Shown here: piece by piece, positions 40,643 through 52,639 of the stretch
How positions within the stretch are numbered: the stretch's first letter is position 1
How the letters are laid out: every line of letters starts with the position of its first letter
Source of the DNA: Actinernus sp. WN-2022
Lineage: Eukaryota; Cnidaria; Anthozoa; Actiniaria; Actinernidae
Length of the DNA stretch: 64,000 bases
Assembly: GCA_030867875.1 (NCBI GenBank)
Contig: JAOWCC010000930.1
Coordinates: 310,001-374,000 of the forward strand
Direction of reading: 5' to 3'
Translations under genes and position numbers: made by a program
The notes under the pieces: generated by a model
Told to the model about the DNA's origin: nothing
The model's input: the letters and a program-made list of their open reading frames with translations, nothing else
Databases searched by the model: none

Positions 40643-41539
40643 ATGACTGATGTTGCGGAACTGGAGTAGAAGTTGGCCGAGCTTCAGGCGAGACTTGACC
40701 AGGTGACACATTCGACAGCAGACTCCACGGCTGGGCCGAGGGCCGAGCACCCAGCCCCAGGCAGCACCCACCATCAAGGTCAGCGTTCCCAGAAAGAGGA
40801 AGTTCCGGAATTACTAAGGTGTGAGAGATGACAAGATCCTCGAGGATAGGGTGGAGGATGCAAAACGAGCAGTAACCGCCCAGAAGCTCACTGGTGCTGA
40901 CGCAGTTGACTTCCTCTACAACAGCCTGGAGGGAGCCGCCAAGGACGAAATGAGGCTGAGGCCAGCCACGGAATGGAGCACGCCAGATGCTGTCTACCAG
41001 ATTCTCTGGGATGCCTTTGAGGAGAAGCTCACAAAGATTCAGCTACTGCAGAGGTTCTTTGGTCGTCGTCAGAAGGACTGGGAGTCCGCTCAAGACTTCT
41101 CCCATGCCCTGATGACTACCATGGAACAGAGCTGCAAAAGGTATAACCAGGGGCTGTCACCGAAAAGGATCGGGTGCTGCGCGACCATTTTGTTGAGAAT
41201 CTACGAGACCGCCAGCTAGTAGCCAAGACGTTTCACGACATCAGAGATGAAGCTCGCCGTATTATGGAGGACTGACTGCCAGCCAGGCCCGCCCTGTCCC
41301 GGGAAGTCGAAGCAGACGAGTGCCCTATGGAGTATCAGCAAGCTACGGGCTACTCCTATGGGAAGGCAATTCAGGAGCTTGTGGCTGGCCAGAAGCTTCT
41401 GACAGAGAGCTTTCAGCAACAGCAGGAGCTCCTGGCCGAGCAGCAGTCTGCCCTGGCCCAGCTGACCCAACGGAGGAAGGACAGGAGGTGCTACTACTGC
41501 AACCAGCCAGGCCATCTTCAGTTCAGGCGATTCCCCTAA
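40643..41539 (+). pseudogene. Ty3/gypsy Gag, degraded
   Basis: ATG at 40,643 (MTDVAELE) meets TAG at 40,667, then a coiled-coil-like stretch and Pro-rich linker follow. The main Gag domain is at 40,821-41,219 (TGADAVDFLYNSLEGAAKDE, then LLQRFFGRRQKDWESAQDFS), followed after frame changes by a Gln-rich helix and a zinc knuckle (CYYCNQPGH, about 41,491-41,517) whose last Cys is replaced. Base composition is more GC-rich than the surroundings. Dead. Confidence 0.75.
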
Positions 41540-41626
41540 CAAGGAGTCCACTGAAGAGAGGGGAAAGAAGAAAGGAAAAGAGGAGAAGGCTTTAAACTCC
41601 AAAACTCCACGGCCCTGAGCCAGGCC

Positions 41627-43560
41627 ATGGAGGACGGACGTAGTGTCTCTCGTTTCAAGTATATTTTGCAGGACGGCGCAAATCTGGTTGGGACGACCCC
41701 CACCGTAATGGCGAAAATTGGAGGCGTTCCAGTGACCAGTCTCCTGGACACTGGATCCATGTTGTCTTTAGTCACCGAGTCGTTCTACAAAGAAAATTTG
41801 CAACCGACGCTTGGAAACCTCAGCAAGGGGGACTGCATGATTGAACTCCGCGGAGCGAATGGCCTGGAGATCCCTTACGTTAGCTACATATTGGCAGAGG
41901 TAGAGATCAGTGAAGTGACTGCGCAGTCTTGGTAAGAACACTTCTGCCACTACGAGAATGAGACAGAGAGTTCCTGGTCTTATTGGAACAAATGTTCTGG
42001 GTCAGGTCCCGAAGTTCAAGGAGATCTTGAAGGATGTGAAGGCGAATGATACTAAAAGGAAGGACTGGATTTGTGAGTGGCTGGCACAAATAAGGTATGG
42101 GTGCCACCTTTCTCACAATCTGATGTTATAGTAACTTGCCCAGCATGGGGCACGAGTGCTGTGGTAGAACCTCTTGCAGTAGCAGTTGAGAGCAACCTCA
42201 CTGTAGTGAACACTGTCGTGGATATCACCAAGGCATGTTACGTGATACAGGTAGCCAATCGCACAGCAAAATATACTTGGCGAAAGTCGCGAACACGCAT
42301 TGGTGTTGACAGGGAGGGCGTGACAGTCCAGGCAGGAAAGCAATTGGAGTTCTGTCAGGAAAGTAATGTGGTGACAGTCTCTTGCAGCCTTAGTGCTAAC
42401 CCTCAGAAGCCACCCACAAGGGAATCTGAGGGCATGTCGCATCGGCAAATGCGGCAAGAGCTCCCAAACGGGATCACTCTTTCGGACGTTTCTGGAACAG
42501 AACTCCAGCGGGAAGAAGCCGACTCTGTTCGACAGGTATTGAGGAGTGTTTGTGGCAAACAAGGAGGACCTGCGGTGCACCACGGCTACACATCATAGGA
42601 TCCATACAGTGGATGATGTGCCGGTTACGCAGCGCTACAGACGGATTCCAACCAACCAGTGCAAGGAGGTCCAAGACCATCTGCAGGAACTGTTGCAGAA
42701 AGGTGTCATCCGAGCCAGCAAAAGTGATTATGCATCCCCTATTGTTCTGGTAAGGAAGAAGTCTGGCGCGCTGCGCATGTGCGTAGATTGCCGGCAGCTG
42801 AATGCAAGGACGAAGTGAGATGCTTACCCCCTACCGCGAATCGAGGAATCTCGACGCGCTGCGGGGGGCTAAGTATTTCTCTACCATCGACCTTGCATGT
42901 GCATACAATCATTCGGTCTGCAGAACGGTCCAGCGACCTTCCAGCGCCTGATGCAGGGAATCTTCCGAGACACTAATGGTCTACCTGAATGATATCATCA
43001 TTGCATTAACCATTAATGAGCACCTACCACGCCTGAAGGTGGTATTCCTCAGGAGGAGCTGCAGGAGCACGGTCTCAAGATCGAACCGGCCAAGTGTCAG
43101 TTTTTCTGTGACAAGGTGGCCTACATGGGGCATGTGGTCTCAGCGGACGGAGTCTTGACTGATCCAGAAAAAAAAAAAACCGTCAGCGAATGGCCGGTCC
43201 CAGGTACCGTGCGTGACCTATGGTCGTTTCTTGGTTTTGCATCATATTACCGCAGTTCGCACAGGTGGCTGGCCCCTTACACAAGGTAGTAGCTGAGCTT
43301 CGCAGCGGTGGAAGCAACAAGACTACACGGAAGCAGATTGGAAAACTGTGGACACCAGAGTGCCAGGCAGCATTTAACCATCTGAGGACCCTGCTGACGA
43401 CGGCACCAGTGCTGGCCTACCCGGACTACACCAAACCCTCCATCTTAGAGACGGACGCATTCAACGGGAGGCTTGGAGCAGTACTGTCCCAGGAGCAGTA
43501 CGGGAAGACGAGTCATCGCCTACGCTAGCAGAGGGCTACGTGGAGCTGAACGTCCTCTGG
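41627..43560 (+). pseudogene. Ty3/gypsy Pol remnant (PR-RT-RNase H)
   Basis: Retropepsin LLDTGSMLSLVT (about 41,735-41,770) comes first. Reverse transcriptase follows (SPIVLVRKKSGALRMCVDCR, about 42,736-42,795, and a catalytic box reading YLNDIII at about 42,979, with the expected first Asp changed to Asn). Then come KVAYMGHVVSADGVLTD in another frame and the start of RNase H (LETDAFNGRLGAVLSQ, about 43,444-43,491). Many frameshifts and stops interrupt it. The element stops near 43,560 with no integrase and no 3' LTR. Confidence 0.8.
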
Positions 43561-44280
43561 ATTTTTACTGGCATCATTTTGTACGAGAGTAGTAATCGTT
43601 AAAGATCGCAGCGACATGGTTTTTATCAGTAATTAAATGATTATCCTCCTTAAGCTAGGTGAATAGCATCATGGCTAGTGTTCCTTTTGCAGATCATAAA
43701 TGGTTTGATGGCATGCTAAAATTGTTTTGGCTCTCTCTTTGCATTATCTGCTTTAGTACGTAGGTACCAGGATATAGATTGCCATCTCATAGGAGGTGAA
43801 ATTACGCTGGATTTTGTATTTATCTCGATCACTAGGGTCGATCTTTAGTCCTTGTGTATATTCGCCTCAGTTTATTGCGACATCTCATGGCATCTACTAG
43901 CTCAGGTGTCGTTAATGGCACATGCTCACGTTTTATAGTACTTCGTTTTTATCATGAACATTCGACACCAGTTTACTCCAGGCCCAGCAGATGCCATCGG
44001 TGTCTGTCGTATACACAAGCAACATGAAATGGGATCTAGCTGATACTCAGGATCAAAGGTTTTGAAACGCCTTTTTACAACAGTTCTAGGGCAGGATCCA
44101 GACCAACCCACCATCAGTACCATAATATAGAAAACTACATGTTGCAATCGCAAAAAGTTAAACATCCGCACAACAATCGAACTGTGAGACGAATAGCACA
44201 AACCACTGACCGAGCATAATAAAAAAAAACTATATCCGAATACGAAACTAATAGGCCTAGTAAAGGACGGCAACATTCCA
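43561..44280. other. Gene-free stretch after gypsy remnant
   Basis: No gene supported. The minus-strand ORF at 43,926-44,303 has no recognisable domain. Confidence 0.3.
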
Positions 44281-44345
44281 ATGGGTCTTTTGCAGGAATA
44301 CAATCACGTGGTTGTACTGGGTGGCAAATAATCTTAATTCATATA
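44281..44345. repeat. MITE end related to 1990-2057
   Basis: GGGTCTTTTGCAGGAATACA followed by ATCACGTGGTTGTACTGGGT matches, in inverse orientation, the right end of the MITE at 1542-2056. No partner end was found nearby. Confidence 0.6.
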
Positions 44346-44599
44346 TTTCCACTTCCAACCGATCCTTCTAAAACAGCGCTTTTAAGAGCCCTCGAACAGC
44401 TCAATTCAGTCGTTAACGAAGTATGATATCAGCACGTATCTCTTGCATGCGGTTAGACTTCACTGTTCTGTAGGTCGTATCCTATTGGACTTCACTGATA
44501 AATAATCCCATTGTTTTAGGGTTAGAATTGTTTTAGGGGTAGGCTATTGTTTGGGTAAGCAATAACATTTCAGGTTGCAAACGGTGAAGTCAACTCCGG

Positions 44600-44790
44600 T
44601 CATTGTCAACTCCAGCAACAAGGAAAACCGGAGGAAGGAAAACCGGAGAAACGCCCTCGTAGCAAGGGCGAGATACCAACAAACTCAACTCACACATGGC
44701 GCCACGTCCGGGAATCGAAACTGGGCCACAAAGGTGAGAGGTGAAGCGCTTAACCACTGCGCCACCCCGGCTCCCCCAAAATGCCTAGTT
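44600..44790 (-). mobile_element. tRNA-derived SINE
   Basis: Read on the minus strand, an A-box region GGGTGGCGCAGTGGTTAAGC (about 44,753-44,772) is followed by a B box TTTCGATTCCC (about 44,711-44,721), the layout of a tRNA-derived SINE head. A purine-rich repeat (GGAAAACCGGAG) flanks it on the other side. Confidence 0.65.
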
Positions 44791-44829
44791 ACCTTTCAAA
44801 ATGATGACTACGACGGCCAAGATTAGCAC

Positions 44830-46165
44830 TGATCAGTCAGACCGAGCGACTGTACTTCCCTCATTATCACGAGCGATTTTCACAAACAAAATCAAAATAT
44901 CAAACAACTTCGACAATTACGGAGACATCTTTAATACTTAAAACGCTTGGCGTCTTGTGTTCATTGTACAGTTGACCATGAGACCATAGAAACGATTTTT
45001 TTTGCTTAACATGAAAACCTCATAAACGGATTCAACTTTGAAAGTCATTCCAATCAAATTTACAAATAAAATACACGAAATATATTCCTACATAGTCAGA
45101 CAAGGTTGTATTATCTTATATGTATTTAAAACAAAATCATAATATAGATATTGGTTTTAATCCGTGAAATAGATATTTTTGGTATTTTTTTTATTAAACC
45201 TAATTCCATTGTTTTATTTTGTTTCTATTTGCCTATTAGACATTAACTATTACATTTTATTTCATGGGTATACACATTAAAGTGCTCTTGGAGTACACGT
45301 TATTAAACAATGCTTACATACAATACAGAAGAGAAACAGCGCAAGCTGCAATGCTTTGGACAGTGGCATATTTAACGCTTATCAGGGGTGATTGTCGTGT
45401 GTTTGTTGTTAAATTGAACATTAAATACTTTTGTTTATATTCTAATGAACATTTAACTCTCTCGTATTAACGAGTATAATAATTGCAATTTGTTTAAACA
45501 ATGTACAAATAAAGATATATATTTCCTATACGCTGAACAAGCAAAATAGGTTAATATGTTAATGCTGTAGCTGCTTAAACACGAAGTTCCGGTATAAATA
45601 AGTTAGCCCCTCCCCTTTTTCACGCATGGCGAGTTCGAAATTTGAAATTCAAATTGCTAAGCGGTGAGGTCTCCTTTGAAATGCTAGATTTTTAAGGTTT
45701 AAAATTAAAGCCATAAAAAAGTTACCAGAGGCAAGTAGTTGTCTATTCATAACTCCCAATGGTCTTTTATGACTGTGAATTATGTAGCCCCTACTCTAAA
45801 GTTAATCATTTTTGTTTTATTTGAATTTCACGCGACAAGCAATCACTAGGGAGCACTCAAGAGGAGCATCACGCAGATGTTCATAAACCGAGTTGTTTTT
45901 AAACACCGGGTTGTTGCAATATGTTTTAAGGTAAATTTTGCGCGGGAAATTCGCGCGGCCGCCCACCAAACTGACCGTAATACGCACGCGCAGACGTTTG
46001 ACCGCTGTGTGGCAGATGTTCACTCCGACTGACAACTGAAGGGTGACAAACCCTGGGCTCTCCTTTTTATACTGGAACTTCGTGTTTAAAGTACGCATCA
46101 GCCCTAGCCAGGAATCATTGATTTGGGTGCAGTAGTGTTGTACAACCATATTGGCGCGATTCATG
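44830..46165. other. Gene-free stretch
   Basis: AT-rich sequence; no ORF with a recognisable domain. The long minus-strand ORF at 45,817-46,287 overlaps the MITE that follows and is not accepted as a gene. Confidence 0.3.
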
Positions 46166-46169
46166 GTAG

Positions 46170-46424
46170 TAGAGCGGTTTTCAGGTGAGTGTAGTGAAAC
46201 CAAACGCAAATTACCCACAGCCAGCCAATCATAGGAGCGAGCAATCACAAGTAACTCATAAATGGCTTCCCTGTGAGCCAATGACAAACCAAAGCAAAAC
46301 CAAAACCAATTTGCGTTTGGTTTTACTTTGGATTCTGATTGGTTGGTTTACTTTCTCAGCCAATAGGAGAGCTTAGTAAACGCAAGACCAAAACACTTCC
46401 GACACTCAATTGAAATCCGCTCTA
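46170..46424. mobile_element. 255-bp MITE with TA duplication
   Basis: Ends TAGAGCGGTTTTCAGGTGAG and the complement of TAGAGCGGATTTCAATTGAG; internal inverted GAAACCAAACGCAAATT motifs. TA flanks fit a Tc1/mariner-type target. I recognise the end sequence as common in coral and anemone DNA. Confidence 0.75.
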
Positions 46425-47040
46425 ATATAGCTTTAAAATGCGTTACAAATCCTTGAAATTACGTCTTTACGTTACATTATGTTAATGAATTGAGTCATAA
46501 CATTGCATTTGTTAATGTTTCAGTTGTTTTTCAGGCGTCAGACATTTGATCCTTGCAATCTTACTAAAATATATTTTAATAAGTGGAGTTGACATAAAAA
46601 CAGAGCAAAATAAACCAGAATTGGCTTTTGACTTAAATGATGTCATTCACATTTGATTCCTTAATAAAGGAAAATACGTTTTTCTCAACGTCGGTCATTT
46701 GTTTTCCACTTTGACCTTTAAATCATTGATATCTGGCTAGGGCTCATATCTACTTTAAGGCCCTGTTTATATGAAGAAAAGGTGGCTCGAGGATCTTAGA
46801 TGTATATCGATATAATAACTAAATTCTTCTAAAATAAACATTAAAGTGCTCTTGGAGCCATGTCACCAAGTGCATCCACGATTACTATGTACAGTGATTT
46901 GTACTTTTAATTGCGGTATATATATCTATATATATTTCTCTAAAGACGTATTTACAATTTGTAATAAAATATGTTGAAACGAATGCACTTTTCTAACGAC
47001 GACTGCTTAACGTGTATGTCATTTCTGGGACTTTTAAAAT
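46425..47040. other. Gene-free stretch
   Basis: No gene supported; TATATATCTATATATAT at about 46,918 is the only notable simple sequence. ATTAAAGTGCTCTTGGAG at about 46,840 also occurs at 45,278. Confidence 0.3.
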
Positions 47041-47046
47041 TTCTTA

Positions 47047-47535
47047 AAAGGGAAGTGAACCCTAAAATCAACCCAACGATTATACAAAGATGTATTCGAA
47101 AGAAATAAGTTCTGCTATTTTATTTCTCTGTTTATGAAGAGATAATTAGTTTTCATTACCGAAAAATAAATGATTCTCAGCTGATAGATCTAGCTTGTAT
47201 GGCGGCTCAATTCAGTGCAAAATATTCCCATATTGTACGTCACACATGTGATAACAAGGCCATAAAAACAATCACACCTCCAGTAAAAAGAAAACACAAT
47301 GGTGCACTGTTAGTAACCTTCCGTTCAGCAAACAGCATGGCAAAACTAATCCATTCCCAGTACCTGACGTCACAAATTACAAGACTTCAGCCGTCAGTAC
47401 ACAGCAGAGGTTGCGAGGAAGGTTTTCAGATTTGCACTTCATAGATGTGCAACACAGAGAAATAAAATAGCAGAACTTATTCCTTTCGAACACATCTTTG
47501 TATGGACGTTCGGTTGATCTTAGGGTCCAGTTCCA
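47047..47535. mobile_element. 490-bp MITE with about 85-bp TIRs
   Basis: Left arm 47,047-47,130 and right arm 47,449-47,535 are inverted copies including CCTAAAATCAACC and ATAAGTTCTGCTATTTTATT. A single related end occurs at about 51,365-51,400. No transposase. Confidence 0.8.
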
Positions 47536-47808
47536 CTTGAATGGCACCAATGGAAAAGAATGGACTCAATACAAACACTTTACAAGTTGATCAATGCAAG
47601 TGGACTCCTAATGCAAGAATCCCTGTCCATTAAATATCCCTTTTGTTGGTGGACGAATGTTGCCATCCCGAGCATAAATAACGTACAGGGAACCTGGATA
47701 TTGGCTAAATTTCAGAATGAGGACACCGAAAATCTGCCAACATTCCACTGGTCTCAGGCTCTCTCGACTTTTCTGTTTCGTCATAGTACAAGGCACAACT
47801 GAGCATCA

Positions 47809-48143
47809 CTATGACGTCATACTAAGCTCTTTCAAAGCCTTGTTAGTGGTTATCTTAGCTACTTTTTTTGCTGCACGAACACATTTACACGATCTGAGTG
47901 CTTTGAACAGCATTTCTAATGTAGCACTTGAACCAGATGAACGAACCCAACAGAGCAGCATCTGGTGACACTGTTCTACAAAACCCGGGTTGTCCGCATC
48001 ACTTGTTTCAATATCTTCTTCTTTCACATCTAAATGGCGACCCAGCATCTTCCATCCCTGTTCAAGATTGCTGGACACGGCCATGAAAGTTTCCCTTTGA
48101 AGGGAAGAGTCACGGGTGAAAGGTTTCTCAATTAATGCCTTGC
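47809..48143 (-). CDS. Death domain exon, CRADD/RAIDD-like gene (last exon)
   Basis: A strong acceptor (TGTTTGTTTTACAG) precedes the exon, which starts at 48,143 with two bases of a split codon and ends in TAG at 47,809. After a short linker, NLEQGWKMLGRHLDVKEEDI and the Cys-containing EQCHQMLLCWVRSSGSSATL, then FKALRSC, match the helix pattern and the conserved Trp positions of a Death domain. Death domains mediate adaptor assembly in apoptosis and innate signalling. The CARD exon at 54,342-54,639 ends in the matching phase (1), so direct splicing would give CARD-Death domain, the order in CRADD/RAIDD. MITEs start 16 bp upstream in the intron. Confidence 0.75.
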
Positions 48144-48159
48144 CTGTAAAACAAACAGT

Positions 48160-48350
48160 AATAGACCCTTTCAGCTTGCCTGTTTGTTACTCTATTTCAG
48201 ACCAGGTGATAGTGGTCAGTGCTTTGTTTTCCAATTACAGACATTGGTGCATTTCCTCTTGGGATAAAAAAAAACAAAAAAACAATACTCAAGGGAAATG
48301 TCATGTGGTCTGAAATGGGGCAACAAACAGGCAAGCTGAAAGGGGCTATT
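48160..48350. mobile_element. 190-bp foldback MITE in intron
   Basis: AATAGACCCTTTCAGCTTGC at the left pairs with the complement ending at 48,350; the arms include TGCCTGTTTGTT. The middle (CATTTCCTCTTGGGATA) also occurs at about 54,940, inside a related element. Confidence 0.75.
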
Positions 48351-48696
48351 AAGTAATGGTCCAGATAAGAACTGCAGTAGAATCCTACTTCTACATTTAC
48401 AAAATAGAGTATTTTTTTATGTTATTGGCTCTTTCTTCTGTGAAAACTCTGACAAAGCCACCATCCAGCTAATCGGATATAGAGAAAACAAAAGATTTTT
48501 CAATCGCAAATTTGAGAACTTTATCAAAAATAAATTCAAACCACAAAAAAATCGAATGAAAATACATGATTCCGACGGTTTCTATTGAATTTATAAGTAT
48601 CAACCAATGAAATTACGAGAAAGAATAATAGAAAATTAACACCTTTTAATATTCCTTGCCGTGGATCACTACAGTTCTTATCTGGACCATTACTTA
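48350..48696. mobile_element. 347-bp MITE in intron
   Basis: TAAGTAATGGTCCAGATAAG at the left is matched by the complement at 48,676-48,696. It abuts the preceding foldback. Confidence 0.75.
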
Positions 48697-49906
48697 ATAA
48701 ACTAAACATCAAATCTTTCCAGCCTGGTTAAATATTGAATCGTTAAGGGCCATTGACATATTTAAATCGGCCGTTGCTAGGGAAAGTTTGAAGCCTCGTA
48801 AACCACGGAAAATTAAAAAGTGCGCAATAATTATTGTCAAGGTGACTCCTAGGGTAAAGTCTTCTAGGGTAGTCTGATGACGTCAAGGATTTTTGATCTA
48901 GATACTAGTAATTTATAAATATTTTCCGAACCTACGAATTAAGGCGCATAAAATCGAGCATGCGTTTGCCATTACGACAAAACAAATTACAACACTTTTC
49001 AGTCCAATTTTAAGCTTTCTTTGCGGATGAAAAGCCATAACTTTGGCATTTATTGTCGGTTTCCAAAATCCATGCTCGATTTTGTGGAGAACGTGGTTAA
49101 CATTTTAATGGGAAAAAGTTTGGTGTTTAGTGAAAGCGCGCAAAATGCTTAGGATTTTTAGAAACCGGAAGTGAAGAAATTAACCCATGCGCAAAAGTGC
49201 CTGTTTTGTAGTCGTTAAATAGTCGCAAAACTGTTGTTGCAGTGAAGCCTACAATAATTGGTCTAACAGGTTGTGCATTTTCTCCTATTTCCTCCGACAA
49301 TGGCCAGTTTTGGGGCTTGGCTGAATACTCCAGTCTGCAATTAGCTAGCTTGATTGTCTGCAATGAGCTTCGGACTGTGTGGAGCACATGCCCGCAACCC
49401 ATTTCGCGGCAATCCGAAGCGCCAACAGAAATCAAGCTAAAATTAGACCGAGATTCGACAACTTTCACTTGAAGTTGAATCTCGTGGCGTTCACAACAGT
49501 TTGTTTTCCGACATCAAAAATACTTTTTTAAGGATGAAAACTGACCTGTATTTTAATTAGTTGCACTGAGATTCAATCACAACTTTTCCAGAAACCCGAA
49601 AACATTATCTGGAGACAAAAGTGTGCATGTTTGTGTAAGATTTGAGTTGGAAACCTGCCGGTCGAAAATCACTTGACTTCTTGAGTGGCCGTACTTTCTT
49701 CGTGTTTTTAGAAGCCATGTACTCGCTGGAAGCAGGCATTTCAGCTTCTATATCTTTGACAACTATAGATACTATTTACTAGATGTTCTTTCAATCTATC
49801 AACAGCGGTAAGAGCTCGGTTACATCTGAGAGTCCAACACAGATTTGCTTTCCAATTCATAGGCTTTCACCCATCACTGTGTCACGAGGGGCTTTTCTTC
49901 AACTTA
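48697..49906. other. Intronic or intergenic stretch
   Basis: No gene supported. Two opposed ORFs at 49,127-49,472 mirror each other and have no domain. If the CARD and Death domain exons belong together this is intron. Confidence 0.3.
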
Positions 49907-50130
49907 AAGTAAAGTAAAGCTACTTTATTTAACGTCGGTAACTCGTGACAGTCTAGTGAGACTGATAAACTTGAGGCCGACGGGAGTCCTACGATTTTAC
50001 GTCCTTTCCGAGAAGACGCGAAGGTCTAACCATTTGCAGCACCTTCTACTCAGTTATTTTAAGATCCTGAGTGTTGGTCCGACCGGGGTTTGAACCCGCG
50101 ACCTCCCGGGCAACAGAGGCCTCAAGTCAA
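49907..50130 (-). mobile_element. tRNA-related SINE, anthozoan-type
   Basis: On the minus strand a B box GGGTTCAAACCCC (about 50,088-50,100) is followed by CCAACACTCAGGATC and later TTCTCGGAAAGGACG, ending in AAGT-type tail repeats at 49,907-49,920. I recognise this as a very common repeat in coral and anemone genomes (memory). Confidence 0.7.
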
Positions 50131-51060
50131 CTTCAAGGGTTGAGGATATCACTTGCTTTATTCCTTGTACTGTCGAAAGTTGGCCATGAGTCACCAGGAC
50201 TCACAAAACTCTCTCTCTGTTACATGATGTTCGTTCTATATTTATGTCATTTAAAAACAATAGTAATTGAGACAATACATGTGGTTGTCATTTACAAATA
50301 ATAGTAACTGAGATAATACATGTGTGTATTTACCACAAGCCCAGATGTATAATTTAACATTACTGGTAAGTGGCTATGAAAGAACCTCGTTAAAATGAAT
50401 AACAACCTGACTTGGAAAAGTCAGAGGTGAATCTAAAGATCAAATGCCATGTTTTGAGTACAAAACATACTTTTAGTCTTTTCGAGTTTCGCCTGAACCT
50501 TTAGGTTGAAGTTCACGTAAGGTCATCTGTTTGATTATCAAAACCCAACTAAGGATAAGAGATCTAATCTAAAGGTCGACATGTCAATGTGTGTTCTAGA
50601 CTTATCTTAATAAGTCCACTATTCAACCAAGAAGAACAATAGGTTACTTTAGTTCAGCTGGACCGCATAACTTAGCGTTCCAGGTTTGCAATCCTAATTG
50701 AAATGCGACTAAGTTTACGTCGCCAATTAGTCGGCGGAAGTCGACAATGAAACTAATTCAAACAGATGTAAGTAAGTACTTAATATTCTAATATCTACTA
50801 AGTGATCTTATTCCGTTTTGTCATCTAAAGTAAACAAGTCACACAAGCATTTCCCTTGTGCACGCGAGTTCAAACTAATTGACTAAATCAGATTTTATTG
50901 AAAGTACGTTTCTCGCAACCCTAGTTGCATCTTGTAGATATTTATTAAAAGCGAGAGATTAGTTTCCTGGCAACTGTGTTGGCGGCGCGGTACGCTTGCC
51001 GTTACTTTTTTGCTCGGTACAAATATATTAATTATTTCCTTTTCTCTAGGTTCAAGCTAA
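50131..51060. other. Intronic or intergenic stretch
   Basis: No gene or repeat structure that I can support, apart from a short direct repeat TAGTAATTGAGACAATACATG / TAGTAACTGAGATAATACATG at about 50,261 and 50,300. Confidence 0.3.
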
Positions 51061-51065
51061 TGCAC

Positions 51066-51083
51066 TAGTCAATTGAAACCCCC

Positions 51084-51114
<31 letters not shown>

Positions 51115-51606
51115 AGTCCCGGGGAAGGGTGGGGGATTTGACAGAGACCTGATCAAAAATCATCAATACCCCTACCCCAGAGGCTTTAGTTCAGATCAAA
51201 CGCCCCTATCCCTGGGGCAAGAAAGTTGCGATCAAAAATTTTGAAGGGAAAAAAACTTTTAAAAGGAGAGATTTTTAATGTTTTTCTTCCAAGATTTGTG
51301 TAGCTTTTATAGTTTTCTTTAGTAATCACACAAACTAAGTCTCTCTTGGCTGAAGTTCAGCTTAAAGGAGAACTGTACTCTAAAATCAACCCATCTTATT
51401 CAAAAGAAATATCAACTTGTCCGCCATCTTGTAAGTTTCCATACTAGTTCCCAGTTCCCCTCTTCCCCGAGGTGGGGACACCCGAAAAATCGAAGTCAGT
51501 CAAATCCACTACCCCCACGGGACAGACTGTGGTTCAAAAGTGATTAATGCCCCTGTTATCCCCCACCCTTCCCCGGGACCGGGGGGGTGGGGGTTTCAAT
51601 TGACTA
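51066..51606. mobile_element. MITE with poly-C tract
   Basis: TAGTCAATTGAAACCCCCAC at the left pairs with the complement at the right; GTCCCGGGGAAGGGTGGGGG is shared further in. The left arm contains a run of more than 30 C (51,081-51,113) where the right arm has only seven, so the run expanded after insertion. Confidence 0.75.
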
Positions 51607-51872
51607 TAGTGCATAAGTACAGTTAGGCGCCTTTCGAGTCCTGAACGATTCCTTCAAAATTATCGGATGAGTTTCTTGTCAAGTATTATTTTCTTTCACA
51701 CGATAAACCAAGCTTTTCATTTTCCAGCGACAAAAGGCTTGCTCCGACTTTTGAACACTTTACTTCATTCATTCATGAAAACCTGTCAGGTAAACCACGA
51801 ATAAAACTTACAAACATGTGTAAGTATTAAAACTATCGGGTGGCCGGTGGACACGCATAAAGCTAGCCTGAT

Positions 51873-51922
51873 AAAACAGCTGACTCATATCGCCCGAGTC
51901 GGCTGTTTTCTCAGGCTAGCAT
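51873..51922. repeat. 50-bp perfect-type hairpin
   Basis: GCTAGCCTGATAAAACAGCTGACTC pairs with GAGTCGGCTGTTTTCTCAGGCTAGC with a few mismatches and a short loop. Confidence 0.7.
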
Positions 51923-52639
51923 AAACCGGAAGTCAAAATTGCATCTGCTCCTGTGAGCATAGCAACGGTGTTGCGTAGCAACGGAATGTTTCAATGGGCC
52001 TTTAACAAAACCAACGGGCAAAGGTTAATTCCAATAGAACACAAAATGAGGCTGTCATTAAAATTGTCACACAAGGAGTTCAGAAGTGGTTGAAAAAGAT
52101 GAAACAAATTTGACTGGGTTTTTCTTTCCAACCCATAGTAACTGTGCACAGTTATGAGGATGGCAGCCTTAAACTTTCGCTTCTCCCTTTAATGGTAATT
52201 TAGTGACTGTTATGCCTAAAATACGTTAGACAATTTCTTTATTCAACATGTTACACGTGTACTACTTAATCGAACTAAAATGACTATTTAGAACATCGAC
52301 TGAATGATTTTAAAAGACAAAAAAAAAAAAGAACACGAGAAGAACACGAAGATTCACTCTGACGTCATTTCACTCGTTCAGTTGGCTGTCGGTGCTTAAA
52401 CAATGTGGAAGGAGATTGTAAACTTCTTGCAAAACCAAAATGATTCAAACTAACCACGCAAACCCGGCGAGTGGACTTAAAGTAACGTTCGTATACTTTT
52501 TATTTTTATTGAAATGTATAGCTCATCGTGTTTTCCCAAGAGCATATTAGCTCATCGCGGGAGCTCACACCGATATAAAATACATAACATAAAAAAGGGA
52601 AAAAAAGAGAAGAAATACAATATATACATGTACATAGAG
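51923..52639. other. Gene-free stretch
   Basis: No gene supported. CATCGCGGGAGCTC-like and A-rich tracts only. Confidence 0.25.

Noticed and set aside
45817..46287. 156-aa minus-strand ORF
   Set aside because: Its N-terminal part is the MITE at 46,170-46,424 and the rest has no domain or codon signal.
47560..47802. Opposed ORFs just downstream of the Death domain exon
   Set aside because: They lie after the stop codon of the exon and mirror each other; more likely 3' UTR.
50071..50301. 76-aa plus-strand ORF starting MLVRPGFEPATSRA
   Set aside because: The start is the antisense reading of a SINE B-box region, a well-known source of false ORFs.
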